Origin: Curvularia sp. ZM96
Lineage: Eukaryota > Ascomycota > Dothideomycetes > Pleosporales > Pleosporaceae
Length of the DNA stretch: 64,000 nucleotides
Direction: 5' to 3'
NCBI GenBank assembly: GCA_022457065.1
Contig: JAJGBQ010000007.1
Location: 620,001-684,000 of the forward strand
The notes below the pieces were generated by a model. The model had not been told where the DNA came from, searched no databases, and saw nothing but the letters and a program-made list of their open reading frames with translations. Numbering within the stretch: the first letter of the stretch is position 1; every line of letters begins with the position of its first letter. Both the position numbers and the translations under genes were made by a program. This document shows, piece after piece, positions 45,901 through 58,066 of the stretch.

Positions 45901-47415
45901 CCAAATATCTGTGAAGGCCACAGTTCGACAACGCTCACTCTCCAGAAATCTGGCTTTGCCTTGGAGCTGATCGTCCATGAACTGGATGAGACACTTCAGG
46001 TGTCGGTATGCTGTCAACGAGTTCGTCCACTCATCATTTTCTTCCTCTCCTTCATCATCAGATTCGCTTTCACTTGTCTCGTCAGTAGACATTTCAGGGA
46101 CCAGGGGGCTCTCTGATGCCTGTGTCGTGTCTACGGCGAGAGCTGAGGAGACGGCTAGGGTCGTTTCCTGGGGTCCTTCGCTAACCGGCTTAGCTCCTGA
46201 AGGACTGAACTTGGATTCGAGCTGGAGAAACTTTGCTCTAATTGCTTCGCTCCAATAATCAAGTGCCTTGTATGGCCTAGTCATGACAACGGGGATATCA
46301 TCGTCCACCGTCAGTGTCTCGCCGTGAATCTTGGACAGGATTTTCAAAATGTACTTAGAGTTGATCCGGATGCGCTCCGATATGGGCGTTTGACCTCGAA
46401 CTTGTGACTTTTCAGATGTCTTCGTCATGTTGGCGCGCGGCCTGAAAGTCTCCGGCTTCTTGGTGCGGCCCCACATGTTATAGTAGACGGGGCGCTCAAA
46501 GGAAATGTCGGGTTCTCCATCTAGCACATCAATGGCAAAGGATTCCGTCGGCGCCTTCACTAGGCACAACCGAAAATCTGTCCAGCGTACAAGATTGAGA
46601 TCAGGTATCCCAATGTGACGTGTTGCATTGGTTGTCGAGTCTGTTTCCGAGTCCGTTGCCCCGTCCGTTGCGGAGTCGTTTGGTGGCAGTGTATCGGTCA
46701 CCGATGGGTCGGCCGCAGGTTTGGCTTGGGCTGGATTCGTCTTATTGACAAGGAGCTGAAGTAGATTCTGCTTCTCTAGAAGAGATTCGCGCTCCTCCTC
46801 CCACAACTTTTCAGCATCTTGCAACCGTTTTCGATCTTGCTCGACTTGGGTCAGGGCTTTTAGATCTTTTTGTAAAGTTGAGAGCTCACTCTCAAGAAGC
46901 TCAATAGTCAAGCGGGTTATTTGGCTGATCGAACCGTCCGCTCGTGTCTTGAAACCTTGGTCCGCCATATAAAGATTCCAATCATTACGTTCATTCCTTA
47001 TGCGTCGTGTATAGAAAGCCGTATCCCCGAAGCTTCTTGCAAAGCCTGAGCGGGCGATGGGGAAGATTTCGTCTTGCAGCTTTACTTCCAGCTGTTCTCG
47101 TATAGCTGTTTCACGCTCCGCCCGTTTTTCGAGCTCGAGCAACTTGACCTGTAGCTTCTGTAGCTGGGAGTGGTCTTCCACGACGCCATGATGTGGCCCC
47201 GGTTTGCGAGGGGTTGACGCCCCGTCATGTTCGTGATCGTTCTCGTTATTACGGACCATATACTCTTGAGTCTCTAGCGGCGAGTCTACCGGAGTTGCGG
47301 GAGTTGAAGCGCAGCTTGAGGTAGAAGGCGCTGCATCTGATGCATCGCTTGATGCTGGAGCTATCGTTGAGAAAGTGCCCACTGCGGGACTTGTCGCTTG
47401 ATTGGCATTATCCAT
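42964..47415 (-). CDS. Large AAA+ ATPase with N-terminal DUF7025-like region
   Basis: Exons 47415-45021, 44906-44583, 44533-44474, 44407-44360, 44294-44139, 44075-43995 and 43943-42964 give 1347 residues; all six introns are phase 1. This is a family common in filamentous ascomycetes, without a settled function. The order is: Ser/Thr-rich start, coiled coil (~90-220), a DUF7025-like region (~330-650; TDIWYLFKPGDEV and YLHCVYIDFDGKTLGP), a linker, and one AAA domain. Walker A is GAPGVGKT at 916-923, Walker B LLLDEAD at about 970-976, sensor 1 FLTTNRIGDFDEAF, and an arginine finger in SRIHISLYYP. A helical lid (GRQIRNACHTALALAEF) follows, then a Pro/Gln/Tyr-rich tail. The first true ATG is at 47415; the frame upstream starts with TTG. 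The natural C-terminus may be different (see findings). Confidence 0.9.
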
Positions 47416-48738
47416 TGAGGGTTGCTGAATTTGGTAATTGCGTGAGGAGGCAAAGAAGATGACTATAGGAGCAGCATTGTTGGCACTATCCTTTGCAACC
47501 TCGTCAAGGGAGTTCAACGGAATGGCAAGTAAATAAGGAAGATGATGAGGGTTAAATGAGTTTTAGGAGCCCAGTCAAGAGCAACGTCTCATCACCTGCC
47601 ACGACACTCACCCTCCTACTCTTGCACCCTGCCGGCCGCTTAATACCATACACCCTCTTTCGCTTCCCCTCGCATCATATTCTGCAGCCTCGTCCACATG
47701 TGGTATGTTGACCCGGCTTACTTACTCCCTACTTGCCCTGGTAATGAGCACTTAGCCAATGAGACCAGTATACTACCAGGCTGTAAAACAGAAGATGGGG
47801 GGCCGAAAACTCGAGACACAGCCTTCTTGTGTGAATCTCGGATCTACTATTCATTACCTAGGTATAGCGTACTGGCAAACGCGCATCCTTCAGTGTTCCC
47901 CACCAACGAAAGCCCGCGACGGCCCGCGCCTACAACATACTTATCCCCTCGCTAATATATCTGGGAGATACAGGTACTACAAGCACTCACAGAGCTAGTT
48001 CCGCCTCACAGGCAAATGCCTCCTAATAATTGCGAGTGTTATCATCTCCGCTTGTGGTGCAGCTCAAGTGTGCAGCTATGACAAATATGCAAAGGTGTTG
48101 GTAGCATGCAAAGCCCGGAAGCGGATTGTGCAAGCAAGTGCGTGTGATGACCATGGTAATTGGCCCTTGAAAAGAGTAGCCTGCAGGACTATGTATGCCC
48201 CCGTCCAGAAGTCATTGGACTGGAAAGGGCTAGGGTCAAGAAGGACGGCTAGTTTGTGGGTGAGGATAATACGAACGCGTGGGAGTGGCCCCCGACAAAG
48301 GCCAATCAACGATATCGAGATGCGCGATGCGCGATGCATGGCTGACGCTTGGTGTGATAGAAGCGGGACGAGGCAAATGCAAAAAATATTGCCACACCAG
48401 TCTTGTCGGAAACATGCATCCCGTTCCTCACAGGAGCCAACGAAGTCGCGAGGCTGCAGATGAAGGCCGGAGCAACCACTTCAGATGGACAGTACGGCAA
48501 CCCATTCGGAATCCTTCGCAGTGAAAGTGCTAGGCAATATTCTCTGATTGGCAGCAGTAGCCCTTCCGCAGGATTTAGGCGCTTGTGGCGCATTTGCACG
48601 AGCTGGCCAGAAGGACAAGGCTGAAAAACATTGGCAACTTGCATGCCAGGTACACCCCAACAACTGGACAAGACAGCGGGGCTCACGCACACTTGAGCCT
48701 TCAGCCTGGTGCTTAATATTTGCAAACACCGACTTCAG
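47416..48738. other. 1.3-kb intergenic region between divergent genes
   Basis: No gene is supported. Open frames of 75-140 codons between 48068 and 48730 on both strands share no recognisable domain and give no consistent splicing. Confidence 0.5.
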
Positions 48739-51400
48739 ATGGCAGAGAATTCGCAGAGAATTCCCAACGTCCTGCTACAGCCCGCCTCTGTGGACTTCAT
48801 TCAAAAGCGGCTACCGACATTTCATCCTGCGTTCCAAGGCTTCGAGAATCTGCAGTACGACCATACGTCAAATCATTTCGTGTCCCGCGAGTCCAAAATG
48901 CCGTCAACGCAGAAGTTGAAGGCTCAACGAGCAGCTGGGCGCAACCTCGTTGTCCCAGTGCGGAAGCTAGTGCCTGCCATAAGCGCCATGGAGTTTTGGA
49001 ATAGAATTTTAACCAAGGCCATGTTCAAGTTCAAAGCAGAGAACACCAACATGCCGAAAAATCTGGTAAAAAAGCCGGACTACGCCATAAGAGACCTCAC
49101 CAGTTGGGTTGACATCCACAAAAATTTCCAACGCGCCAAGACTGTATACGATGGTAATAATTCCGGGGTTTCAAGAGTTACCAAACGGATTTACCGCTAT
49201 GTGGCAGACAATAGCGAGGTCCTGAAAGTAGTCACGAATTTCGTGCCGGATGGAACTTACGTGACACCAGTGAAGACTGCAATTGAAGGAATAGTTGATG
49301 TGAGTTTCCCAGCCTTGCATTTGAATCCATTCTAGTACCTAGTCAGGTATGTTTCAAACACTTAACGATATGAAGATTCTCCAAACAGCGGCAAAGGTTC
49401 GTGAACTGGTTCGGAGCAGCTTCGAAGACGATGCGCTAGAAAAAAGCTTCGCCAAAGTGGAGATATATTTAGCAACATTTCCCAAAGACGAAAACATTGA
49501 GATCGCATCCGTGGCTCTAATCGCGTGTGTCCTGAAGGCTGTAGAGCTCGCCATTGCATTCTTGCTTAGCTCCACTGGTAGGACCACCTTTTCCTATACA
49601 TCACCAAGCAAGAACACGATAGTCGCTCATTTGGGTTCGCACAGGGAAACGAACGGCTAAATCTCTTCTGGGCGGTCTTCTGGGCGATTACATGCAGGAG
49701 CTAGCTGACAGCATCTCCGACATATCTCAGAAGACGCAGGATGTAATTGATACGGCCAATGATTCTAATATAGTTGGGACACGCGAAGCCATGGATTTGA
49801 GCCTCGAAGGTATGATCTGATCCGTGTGAAATTAGTCCTCTTTGAATAGCACTGAAGTATCTTCGTTTCTGTTATGCAGCAATCGAGGAACTCCTGCTCC
49901 TGGAAGTCGAAACAGAAGAACGGGTCAAGATAATTGCCACAAAGGCTGATCTGATCATTGAGCAAGAGGGTAAGGTGATTCTGGCGCTAAGTAGTCTGAC
50001 ATCTGAGCTTCAAAATCAATTTCAACAGCATGCCACGACTCTCAAGCAGGCTATGGAGGAGGTGGCGGAAAGAAATAGATTGGCTTTGGCAAATGAGTTT
50101 GGGGAAATGCTGGCTGCACTAGAGAAACGGCGGGATGCAAAAGACGCAAGAGAAGCAGAAGAAGCCAAAAAAGCAAGAGACGCACAAGACGCAAAGGATG
50201 CACAAACGGTACGAACCCAACCAGTATATGCATGTCTTTTAGCAGGATTTAACAGTTGTGCCCATGCAGCTTCAGCTCTTAAGCTCGCTTGACCGTAAGT
50301 CATCCAATACTATCCCGATCGACGATATCCCTATGTAAATGGGACAACAGTTAACGACATGCACAGAACAAATGCAAGACCTGAAAACTTCTCGGCCAGC
50401 AACTCCCGTCCCGCCTCAGCAACATCCTCCTACTTGGCCGTCGCCTTCTCAGCCGCCCGCTCTATATCCATCGCAATGGCTGCCTGTGAACTCCCAAGCA
50501 TTATATCAGCAATGGGCCATGCCGATATCGTACAATTACAGTCGGCTTGATCTCAGCGGGTCACCATATCCAGCAAGCCAGTGGACCACCCCTATCCCTC
50601 TGGCAGAACAGATCCTAGGCGCTGACGACCTCTTACAAGTCCTCAATGTTTCTGGCATGGATCGGGAAGATCTCGAAGAAATACTCGGATCATCCGACTC
50701 CGTGGACCTTAAATATCGCCTGCGCACTCGAGCAATCGTCCGCACCGATGAGTTCCAGTGCTGGCTCACGACTCCAGAATCTCGCGAGCTACTGATTCAG
50801 GGAGACCGGTGTCAAGAGCCTGTCCAACAGCGGAACGCGGTATCCCTGGTAGTGGCATCTCTCATGGAAACCTTGCGCAGCAGGGATAGATACATATCGT
50901 TGGTCTTTTTCTGCAGGCGTCACATGGATATTGATGATACTTGCGCCTACGCTGGCCCGGCTGCCATGATCCGGAGCTTCATCGCACAGCTTCTGATGCA
51001 AAGCTACCAGGGCTACAGCTTCGCATGCAGCGATTTAGATCTGGAGGGTATCCACGCGGGTGATGTGGCAGCCCTTTGTGCGCTGCTCGAGTGGTTGGTG
51101 AAGTACCTGCCAGAAAAGGAAAAGAGGAAGATGCTGGTATGCATTGCTGATGGGATTGATGCATACGAGAACGGAGAGGAGGAGGATGACTTGAGGAAGA
51201 TTATAGATTCAATAGTGGGTCTTTCAAGGAGTGAGGATTCAGATCGCGTTGTGAAGGTGCTCGCCACAAGCCCTTTTGGTACAGTAAGTATTGACGAGGC
51301 TTTCGAGCACGCCCATTCGAGTTTTCTATCGATGAACTCGCTTCAGATTGTCAGCTATGCGGAGGATGCTTTGGAGTTTGAGGAAGTGACAGATGAGTAG
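48739..51400 (+). CDS. DUF7708-type STAND/NLR-like protein
   Basis: Exons 48739-49299, 49376-49577, 49645-49809, 49880-50208, 50270-50294 and 50367-51400 give 771 residues; the phases agree throughout. The N-terminal ~300 residues match the DUF7708 region found at the front of many fungal STAND (NLR-like) proteins: AMEFWNRILTKAMFKFKAE, then RVTKRIYRYVADNSEVLK and FVPDGTYVTPVKTAIE, made contiguous by splicing with ILQTAAKVRELV. A coiled coil with an Ala/Lys/Asp-rich repeat (about 350-420) follows, then a Pro/Gln-rich linker. The last ~270 residues resemble the NTPase-like module of these proteins (CWLTTPESRELLIQGD, YISLVFFCRRH, MLVCIADGIDAYENG). A normal Walker A is missing, and there are no C-terminal repeats. 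A role in non-self recognition is inference. Confidence 0.82.
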
Positions 51401-52467
51401 TGGAAAACTAGATTCTTTGGCTGCTTTTTCAGATATACTCCTCTTACAGATCGGTTGTAGAACTATTAAACAGAAATAGAAATTAATAGGTATAATAGTG
51501 ATCTACCGCTTTAGCTTCGTACTTGGCAAAAAGTCTCCTTGTATATCCGCAAAGGTTCCGACGAGGCCCGCTAAAAATCTCAATTTGGTTAAGTAATGGC
51601 CTTCTATAAGTAAGCCTGCTAGACCTATGCAGCCCAAACTGTGCCACAAAAACAACAAACCTTGTCGCGATAATAGATACATGGCCGACCTGCCGGTTGC
51701 AGCTAGCCTCCTGCACAGGGCTCGCGGCGTCTTCTCCTCTTTCGTAACCACCCAACACACCACAATTCTTCCAGCTCTATCTGAATTTCCAGGAAAACGC
51801 AATAACCATGACGTCTACAAGCTTTTCGTGCGCGGCATCAAGCCTTGGCAAGAGGCCTTGTTCCGCCATCATGCATACCGAGCTGCTTGTTTGGGTAAGG
51901 CGCCTGGACGATGGGAACTCGGTGCTCGCATGCTCACGACGTTGAGTAACATTCGCAGGCCACCGATCCTTGACGCTGACAACAAGACATGTCTTAGGCT
52001 GAGGAAGCCGACAACTGCAGAACCAAGGAATGAGAGATGCTCTTGAATGATTGTTGGTACTGTCATATGTTGCGCGCCGCCTCATTGTCGCATTCATCCG
52101 CCGGTGACGAATCGGCAACTACAACCAAAAGCTCCTAGTATTCTTCCCTAACTCAGAAAGTCTAGGATCTTCAGAGACATGTTATCCGGCCAATTGGAGC
52201 CTTTCCCTTCATCTTCCAGTTGCCTAATTCAGATTAATCTACTGTACAGTCGCACACAGATCGCGGCAGGCTCCCATGTAGCCTGACCTTGATGCAATGT
52301 TAATCCATGCAAGGCAGACGAGCACCTGTGCACAAGAAGAACATATCATGTAATATTGCTTGGCCTCGTACGAAACTAGCATATTTAAGAAGGCCGAGAG
52401 AACCGGTCATCTCGGCAAGCCCGTTGTTGAAGCCTTGGTTCTTCTTCTTCTTGACAAGCTTTTTACC
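51401..52467. other. Intergenic region with one possible small gene
   Basis: AT-rich from 51420 to 51600. It contains the hypothetical ORF at 51681-52046 listed separately. ATATTTAA at 52381-52388, about 80 bp before the carboxypeptidase ATG, may serve as its TATA element. Confidence 0.45.
51681..52046 (+). CDS. Hypothetical small protein
   Basis: An open frame of 121 residues starts at an ATG with a good context (GATACATGG). Third codon positions are rich in C and G over the first ~75 codons, unlike the AT-rich flanks, which suggests coding. The protein begins MADLPVAASLLHRARGVF and contains KPWQEALFRHHAYR; I recognise no domain. A GTAAGG donor near 51894 and a TTCGCAG acceptor near 51959 could splice out 64 nt and give a shorter C-terminus. 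It may be a mitochondrial or nuclear small protein, or chance. Confidence 0.4.
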   Translation: MADLPVAASLLHRARGVFSSFVTTQHTTILPALSEFPGKRNNHDVYKLFVRGIKPWQEALFRHHAYRAACLGKAPGRWELGARMLTTLSNIRRPPILDADNKTCLRLRKPTTAEPRNERCS

Positions 52468-54205
52468 ATGGCGCGCTTCACTCAGATTGCTACTGTCTTG
52501 GCGGCTGCAACGCTTAGCCATGCTCGTGCACCCTTCGTCGTGGAGCGTCAGGTCCCTGCTGACCCAACTGGCGTTACGACAATCAAGTCTGCACAAGGTG
52601 CTGAGATCCGGTACAAGCAACCTGGTAAGGCCGGTGTTTGCGAGACTACTGAGGGTGTCGACGACTATGCCGGCTACATTAGTCTCAACCCTACGACCAA
52701 CATGTTCTTTTGGTTCTTCGAAGCGCGTGAAAACCCGACTGAGAAGCCATTGGTAAGCAAAAAACATGTCTCCGTCATTGAACATGCTATCCATGCTAAC
52801 TTCATCACTAGACGCTTTGGTTAAATGGAGGACCAGGGAGTGATTCCCTCATTGGCCTTTTCCAAGAACACGGTCCATGCAATGTCACAGAGGAATTGAA
52901 GACCCAATTGAATCCTTACTCATGGAATGAGCACAGCAACATGCTCTACCTTTCACAACCTGTTGGAGTAGGCTTTTCGTATGAGACCACAGAGGCCGAC
53001 GGAGACGGTCGATACTCACTTGTTGATCCGGACACAACAAACACCACCGATGCTGCAGCCATTGGTGCGTGGCATATCCTCCAGGCCTTCCTGGATCTTA
53101 GCCCACAGCTTGACCCGGACATCACCAACTTCACATTCAATCTGTGGACTGAGAGGTGAGCAATTCAACAAAACTTCAATCAGCACTTAGCTAACACGTG
53201 GTTAGCTACGGAGGTCATTATGGTCCCGCTTTCTACAACTATTTCTACAAGCAAAACGAGATGATTAAGAATGGCTCTGCTCCCGGTGTGGAAGTCCAGA
53301 TGGACACTCTCGGTATAATCAACGGCATTGTCGATGAGCAAATCCAAGCTCCTTACTACCCAGAGTTTGCTGTCAACAACACATATGGCATCAAAGCGGT
53401 CAACGACACAGTCTATACCTTCATGAAGAACGCTTATTATATGCCTGAAGGTTGTCGCGACCAGATTGAGTACTGCAAGCAGTCTGATCGAACTACTGAA
53501 GACGGCTACTTGACATGCTCCTCTGCTACCAACCTTTGCCGATCGCTGGTCGAGGAGCCATACTATGCTTTTGGAGGCCGAGGTGTTTACGACATCCGTC
53601 ACCCTTATGATGACCCTACCCCACCTGATTACTTCCGAGATTTCTTGAACCTCGCATCCACTCAGGAAGCCCTTGGCGTCAACATCAACTACACCAGTAC
53701 TAGTTCCCGCAATGTGTCTCGTGGGTTTTCGCAAACAGGCGACTTCGTCTTCCCCAACTTCATTGGAGACCTCGAAGAGATTCTCTCATACGGTGTCCGT
53801 GTTGCCCTCCTCTACGGAGATGCAGACTACATCTGCAACTGGTTCGGTGGTGAAGCCGTCTCCCTGGCCGTAAACTTCACCGATGCCGAAGCTTTCCGCG
53901 CTGCTGGCTACACGCCCTTCCTCGTCGATGGCGTCGAGTACGGCGAAGTGCGTGAATACGGTAACTTCTCCTTCACAAGGATCTACGAAGCCGGTCACGA
54001 GGTTCCTTACTACCAACCTGAAGCCAGTCTGGAGCACTTCAAACGTGTTTTGGATCATGTCATCATTGCAGACGGCAGCAAGGTGGTTACTGATGACTAT
54101 GGAACGAATGGTACGGCTCATGCAACACATACTGAACCATTTGTTCCGCTGCCGCCTACAAGCACTCCAAGTGCTGCGAGCAGGGTCAGGAGGCAATATA
54201 TGTAA
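52468..54205 (+). CDS. Secreted serine carboxypeptidase, family S10
   Basis: Exons 52468-52752, 52812-53155 and 53206-54205 give 542 residues. S10 enzymes remove C-terminal residues from peptides at acidic pH and are secreted or vacuolar. A signal peptide (MARFTQIATVLAAATLSHARA) starts the protein. The substrate-binding motif LWLNGGPGSDS and the nucleophile motif TESYGGHYGP are present; the Ser210 codon is split by intron 2. The acid is in YGDADYICNW (near 415-417) and the base His474 in EAGHEVPYYQP. Many NxS/T sequons and cysteine pairs fit a glycosylated extracellular enzyme. The C-terminal tail is Thr/Pro/Ser-rich. The subgroup resembles carboxypeptidase S1/scpA, extracellular enzymes of moulds. 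The start was chosen for the signal peptide; an upstream ATG at 52360 would hide it. Confidence 0.95.
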
Positions 54206-54777
54206 ACGAAGGTGTATACAAAAGCGATAGATAAATAGCGGTTAGTTTTAGTGTTGCTGTGGATGATACGCATCATAATCTGCCGCTTTATCATAATTGA
54301 AAAACATTAAGAATACGATATGCTTGCATAATCTTTTTTTGGTAGATTCGGTTTTTGACATGTGAATATTGCGAAGAATACTCAAGCGCCAGGAAACGCC
54401 TTTCCTGCGGATTTGAAGAAGTACTCGTGTGGCTTGGGGTTATTCTATATCAGGCTGGAGTGTATGCCTCCTGACACCGGTGACATCGTATTTACCCGCT
54501 TTGCCATGGAAGGCCTTGCCAAGAGTATTGAACACAAGGCGCAGCTACCCCTTCACATCTACAAGTGCCGTTCATGATTGGTTTCTGCGATTCTGGGATA
54601 CTTTACAGGGCGGGCTGTGTGTTTAGGACTCGGCCCCATGGGCCGCCTAATTTGTAGGTATGTAATGGGGTTATCACAACTCGCTTTTACGCGGTCATTG
54701 TGTCAATCTTAGTGAATTTTGGTGTAGCAACGAACTATTTTTTTTAATGCCGCGTATATTAGGGACGCACAGTCGTT
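54206..54777. other. Intergenic region
   Basis: Tandem plus-strand spacer, AT-rich near 54230-54350, with a T-run near 54740. No gene is visible. Confidence 0.5.
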
Positions 54778-57364
54778 ATGTACAATCCATCGCGCCGCAC
54801 GACAGGCCGCGACCGCGGTACGGAAGGTGTCGAGCTACTTCAGCCTTACGGGTATCTGTAAGATTTCTCATACTACCTTGTGCTCGGAATATCGTACGAA
54901 CGTTAATTTAGTCAAGCGTCACCCACCGGCCAAGAGAGAGATAGAGGTACTACTGGCGCTAGACGCAATCCATCATCCGCGAAGCAGCTTCATTCTCTGG
55001 ATATTACTCCAAAACCGTCACAAGAAGGGGGTTCTCCATCCCCTCTACCAAAGCAAAACTTCTATGACCGACTCTCCGCGAGGAGCCTTCTACCTTCAGG
55101 ATGGCGCGCCGGCGCACTCGGTGCATTGATCTGGGCCATCATTGTATTGATCCTCAACCTCGCGATTACTATTTGGGTTGCAGCAAACCCTAACTTCGAA
55201 GTCATGGATGCTGTAGGTACTTTGTATCGCGGAAATTGTGCGATTGTCAGAAACAGGAATGTTTGGATACACCTACTTGTCAATGTGAGTGGACTTGTAG
55301 CCGCCTCCCACTATGCTGACGATTTGTCAAGGCCCTGAGCACATTACTCCTCTGTGCAAGTAACTACGTCATGCAAGTTCTCGCCGCGCCAAACAGAGAA
55401 GATATCGATCGTGCTCACGCCCAGCGCCGTTGGCTGCATATCGGTGTTCCGAACCTTCGCAACCTGAGGTACATTCGAAGAGATCGAGTCGTCATCTACG
55501 CGTTGCTATTTGTGTCATCGGTGCCTCTACATCTACTATTCAATTCTGTGGTCTTCACACGCCTCCAATCGAATATGTACTTCGCCTTGCCTACCACAGC
55601 TGGCTGGATTGAGGGGAGTACATACAACTACGATAATTTCATAGACTTCCAAGAGGACGGAAATAGAACCTTTGTGGACGATTTCGAAAAGTATCGCATC
55701 AACCTAACCGATACCATCACAACAGGCAACGGCAGCGTCGTACCCAGGTATCAGAACCTAAGTGCAGAAGAATGTTTCAATGTGTACGACACCCATTACG
55801 TTTCTGATTTTGGCAACGTGTACATAGTGCAGAGCCAGCCAGCTGTTTGGCGCAACCCAGATCAATGGGAACTTCGGCGCTTCAACTCGAGCACATTTGA
55901 ATGGGCACGGTCTAGTCCCAATTCGACGTCTGATGATAGCAGCAACGATACGTATTCGCTACAGGAGTTTAACTATAGCCTTCCGTTTCGAAGCTCACCA
56001 CGTGTATACCCATCGAACATATGGCGATGTGCATCCCATTCCGTCAATGGATGTAAGTGACTCCAATATCACCCGTTTTACTTTGGGATATAGCGCTAAT
56101 AAAGCTGAACCAATAGGCGATTCTGATAACCTGAACGAGGTGCCGAGGGACCGATCGCAATGGAGCCCGTACGGAAGTGAAGTGAAATACTGTCTGGCAG
56201 AACGAGTCGAAGAGTTCTGCGAACTGCAATTCAGCTTTGCCATTGCAATCGTAGTCATTGTGGCAAACCTGGTCAAAACTATCTGTATTGCTTTCACCCT
56301 GTTCAAATGCAAAAACCACGAAGCATTGGTCACAGTCGGAGATGCGATCGCTAGTTTTCTTAATAATCCAGATCCCACGACAACTGGACGGTGTTTACAA
56401 ACGAGGCGCCATGTGGAGTTGTGGTGGGATTGGAATGAATGGGCCGCAGACAATCCCATTGTGGCAAGGAGAAGGGATCGCAGAAGATTTAGGTCCGGAA
56501 GACGCAGATGGGCAATGGCGCCCAGCGAGGCGAGATGGGTGACCACGTACTGGTCGTGAGTTGCTTCGCTCTTGTTCAGAAATTTCAACTAAATTTTGTG
56601 ACAGATACGGCGGTTTAGTCGTAGCAGGCATTGCTCTATCAGTTGCCGCAATGAAGAACATGCCTACGGACCCCAAAAAGCTCTGGGCAACAGGCTTCGG
56701 CGCCATCCAAGGCAATAACCTCCTCAACTTTGAAACGTCACTTCTGGGTGGTGTGCTACTTGCCAATACTCCTCAAGCACTGCTATCGTATATGTATCTT
56801 GCTTTCAACGCGCTTTACACGACCATGTTCATCTCCGCCGAGTGGGCAAGCTACAGCGTCCAGCGCAAGCCTCTTCGCGTCACGTCACCAGTTGGCCAAC
56901 AACGCTCTACATACTGGCTTGGCGTACCGTACCGCTATGGAATACCAGTCACAATGATATCTGGCCTATTCCACTGGCTCGCCTCTCAAAGCCTGTTCAA
57001 AGTCCAGATCTCCGTAACTGACATGCGTACGCGGAAAGTCATAGATCAGATCTCAACATGCGGCTACTCTCCCGTCGCGATCATCTTGACTATGGTAGTT
57101 GCGGCTGTTCTTGCAGGGGGCGGCATTGGTATCAGTTTCATTCGTTTTCCAACGGGAATACCTCTCGTAGCCAGTAACTCGGCAGCTATCAGTGCAGGAT
57201 GCCATCCACTGCCAGAAGACAGCGATGCAAGTGTACAGCCTGTACAATGGGGTGCAGTCCACCATGGCAACGAGCTGGGAGCAACTCGATATGAGCCGAT
57301 AGGACATTGCTGCTTCTCGAGTTTCCCAGTTGAGCCGCCCATCGGAGGCAATTTGTATACATGA
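54778..57364 (+). CDS. DUF6536-type multi-pass membrane protein
   Basis: Exons 54778-54851, 54912-55284, 55332-56052, 56117-56555 and 56605-57364 give 788 residues. These proteins are frequent in filamentous ascomycetes and have no established function. After a ~110-residue polar N-terminus comes the DUF6536 block: SGWRAGALGALIWAIIVLIL, then VGTLYRGNC, HLLVNALSTLLLCASNY, RAHAQRRWLHIGVPNLRNL and VVIYALLFVSSVPLHLLFNS. A large glycosylated loop (~250-440) follows with EECFNVYDTHYVSDFGNV. Further spans follow: FAIAIVVIVANLVKTICIAF, LVVAGIALSVAAM, SYMYLAFNALYTTMF, TMISGLFHWLA and AIILTMVVAAVLAGG. VTVGDAIASFLNNPDPTT is a conserved inner motif. The first ATG comes from the short exon 1; the longer frame has no ATG before SGWR. 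It is probably a plasma-membrane protein. Confidence 0.88.
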
Positions 57365-57424
57365 GCCTTATCCCCGCATCCCTTCTTATTTTACGCATAT
57401 TGAGCGCCTTATAAGAATCCTAAT

Positions 57425-58066
57425 TTATAATTCCCTCTTAACATGCCACATCTCTGCCGGCACCTCCCATGCAAGCACAATCCCCATCGCATCCTTGTAC
57501 TCCTGCGTCTTCAGCAAATCTTCAAAACATTGCATACTCTGCCACCCCCTCGCCACAACAAAACAGCGCGCTTTCCCCTCTGTAAAACTCTCATGTTCTT
57601 GCTCCTCCAGTACCCAACCATACGCCAAGCCGCCATTTCCCTTCATAGCAGCCAAACACTTCTCGTCAAACGTATTGAAATCCGTCTCGATCTTAGCGCA
57701 GAACTCCGACGTGGCGCGCGAGGCTGGGAAGTATATCTTGACGAATTCGACGACGGGAGAGGCCATGGGCCCTGTTTTCCCGAATACGCGAGTCCCAGAT
57801 GTGAAATTTACGTGAAACATTTTATCCGGAGTGCCGAGTGTGGAGAGCACCGTGTTGCGGTACTCGTTCGCGGCGGGCGTGATTTCGGCTTGTGGCTCGT
57901 GCCATTCTGATGTCAGTTGTAGTTTGCGTTCGTCCTGGATGTAAGTGCCCAGGACGTAGTTTTCAGGGGCTTTGGTGCCTTTGAGCGCTTTGAGGGCCTC
58001 GTGCGCTTGAGTTTCGGCGGCGGAGGCTGAGGGTTGCTGGAACTGGATGATTTGTGTTATGGTCAT
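57425..58066 (-). CDS. Small alpha/beta-barrel-like protein of unknown function
   Basis: A single frame of 213 residues, unspliced. The strand/helix rhythm looks like two ferredoxin-like halves of a dimeric alpha/beta-barrel (ABM or EthD-like): ITQIIQFQQPS, LKGTKAPENYVLGTYIQDE, LQLTSEWHEPQAE, and again VEFVKIYFP, LAYGWVLEEQEHE and RCFVVARGWQSMQCFEDLL with IVLAWEVPAEMWHV at the end. This fold occurs in small fungal monooxygenases and stress proteins. No catalytic set is obvious. It converges closely with the DUF6536 gene, with only 60 bp between stops. The family assignment is inference. Confidence 0.8.
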   Translation of the reverse strand: MTITQIIQFQQPSASAAETQAHEALKALKGTKAPENYVLGTYIQDERKLQLTSEWHEPQAEITPAANEYRNTVLSTLGTPDKMFHVNFTSGTRVFGKTGPMASPVVEFVKIYFPASRATSEFCAKIETDFNTFDEKCLAAMKGNGGLAYGWVLEEQEHESFTEGKARCFVVARGWQSMQCFEDLLKTQEYKDAMGIVLAWEVPAEMWHVKREL

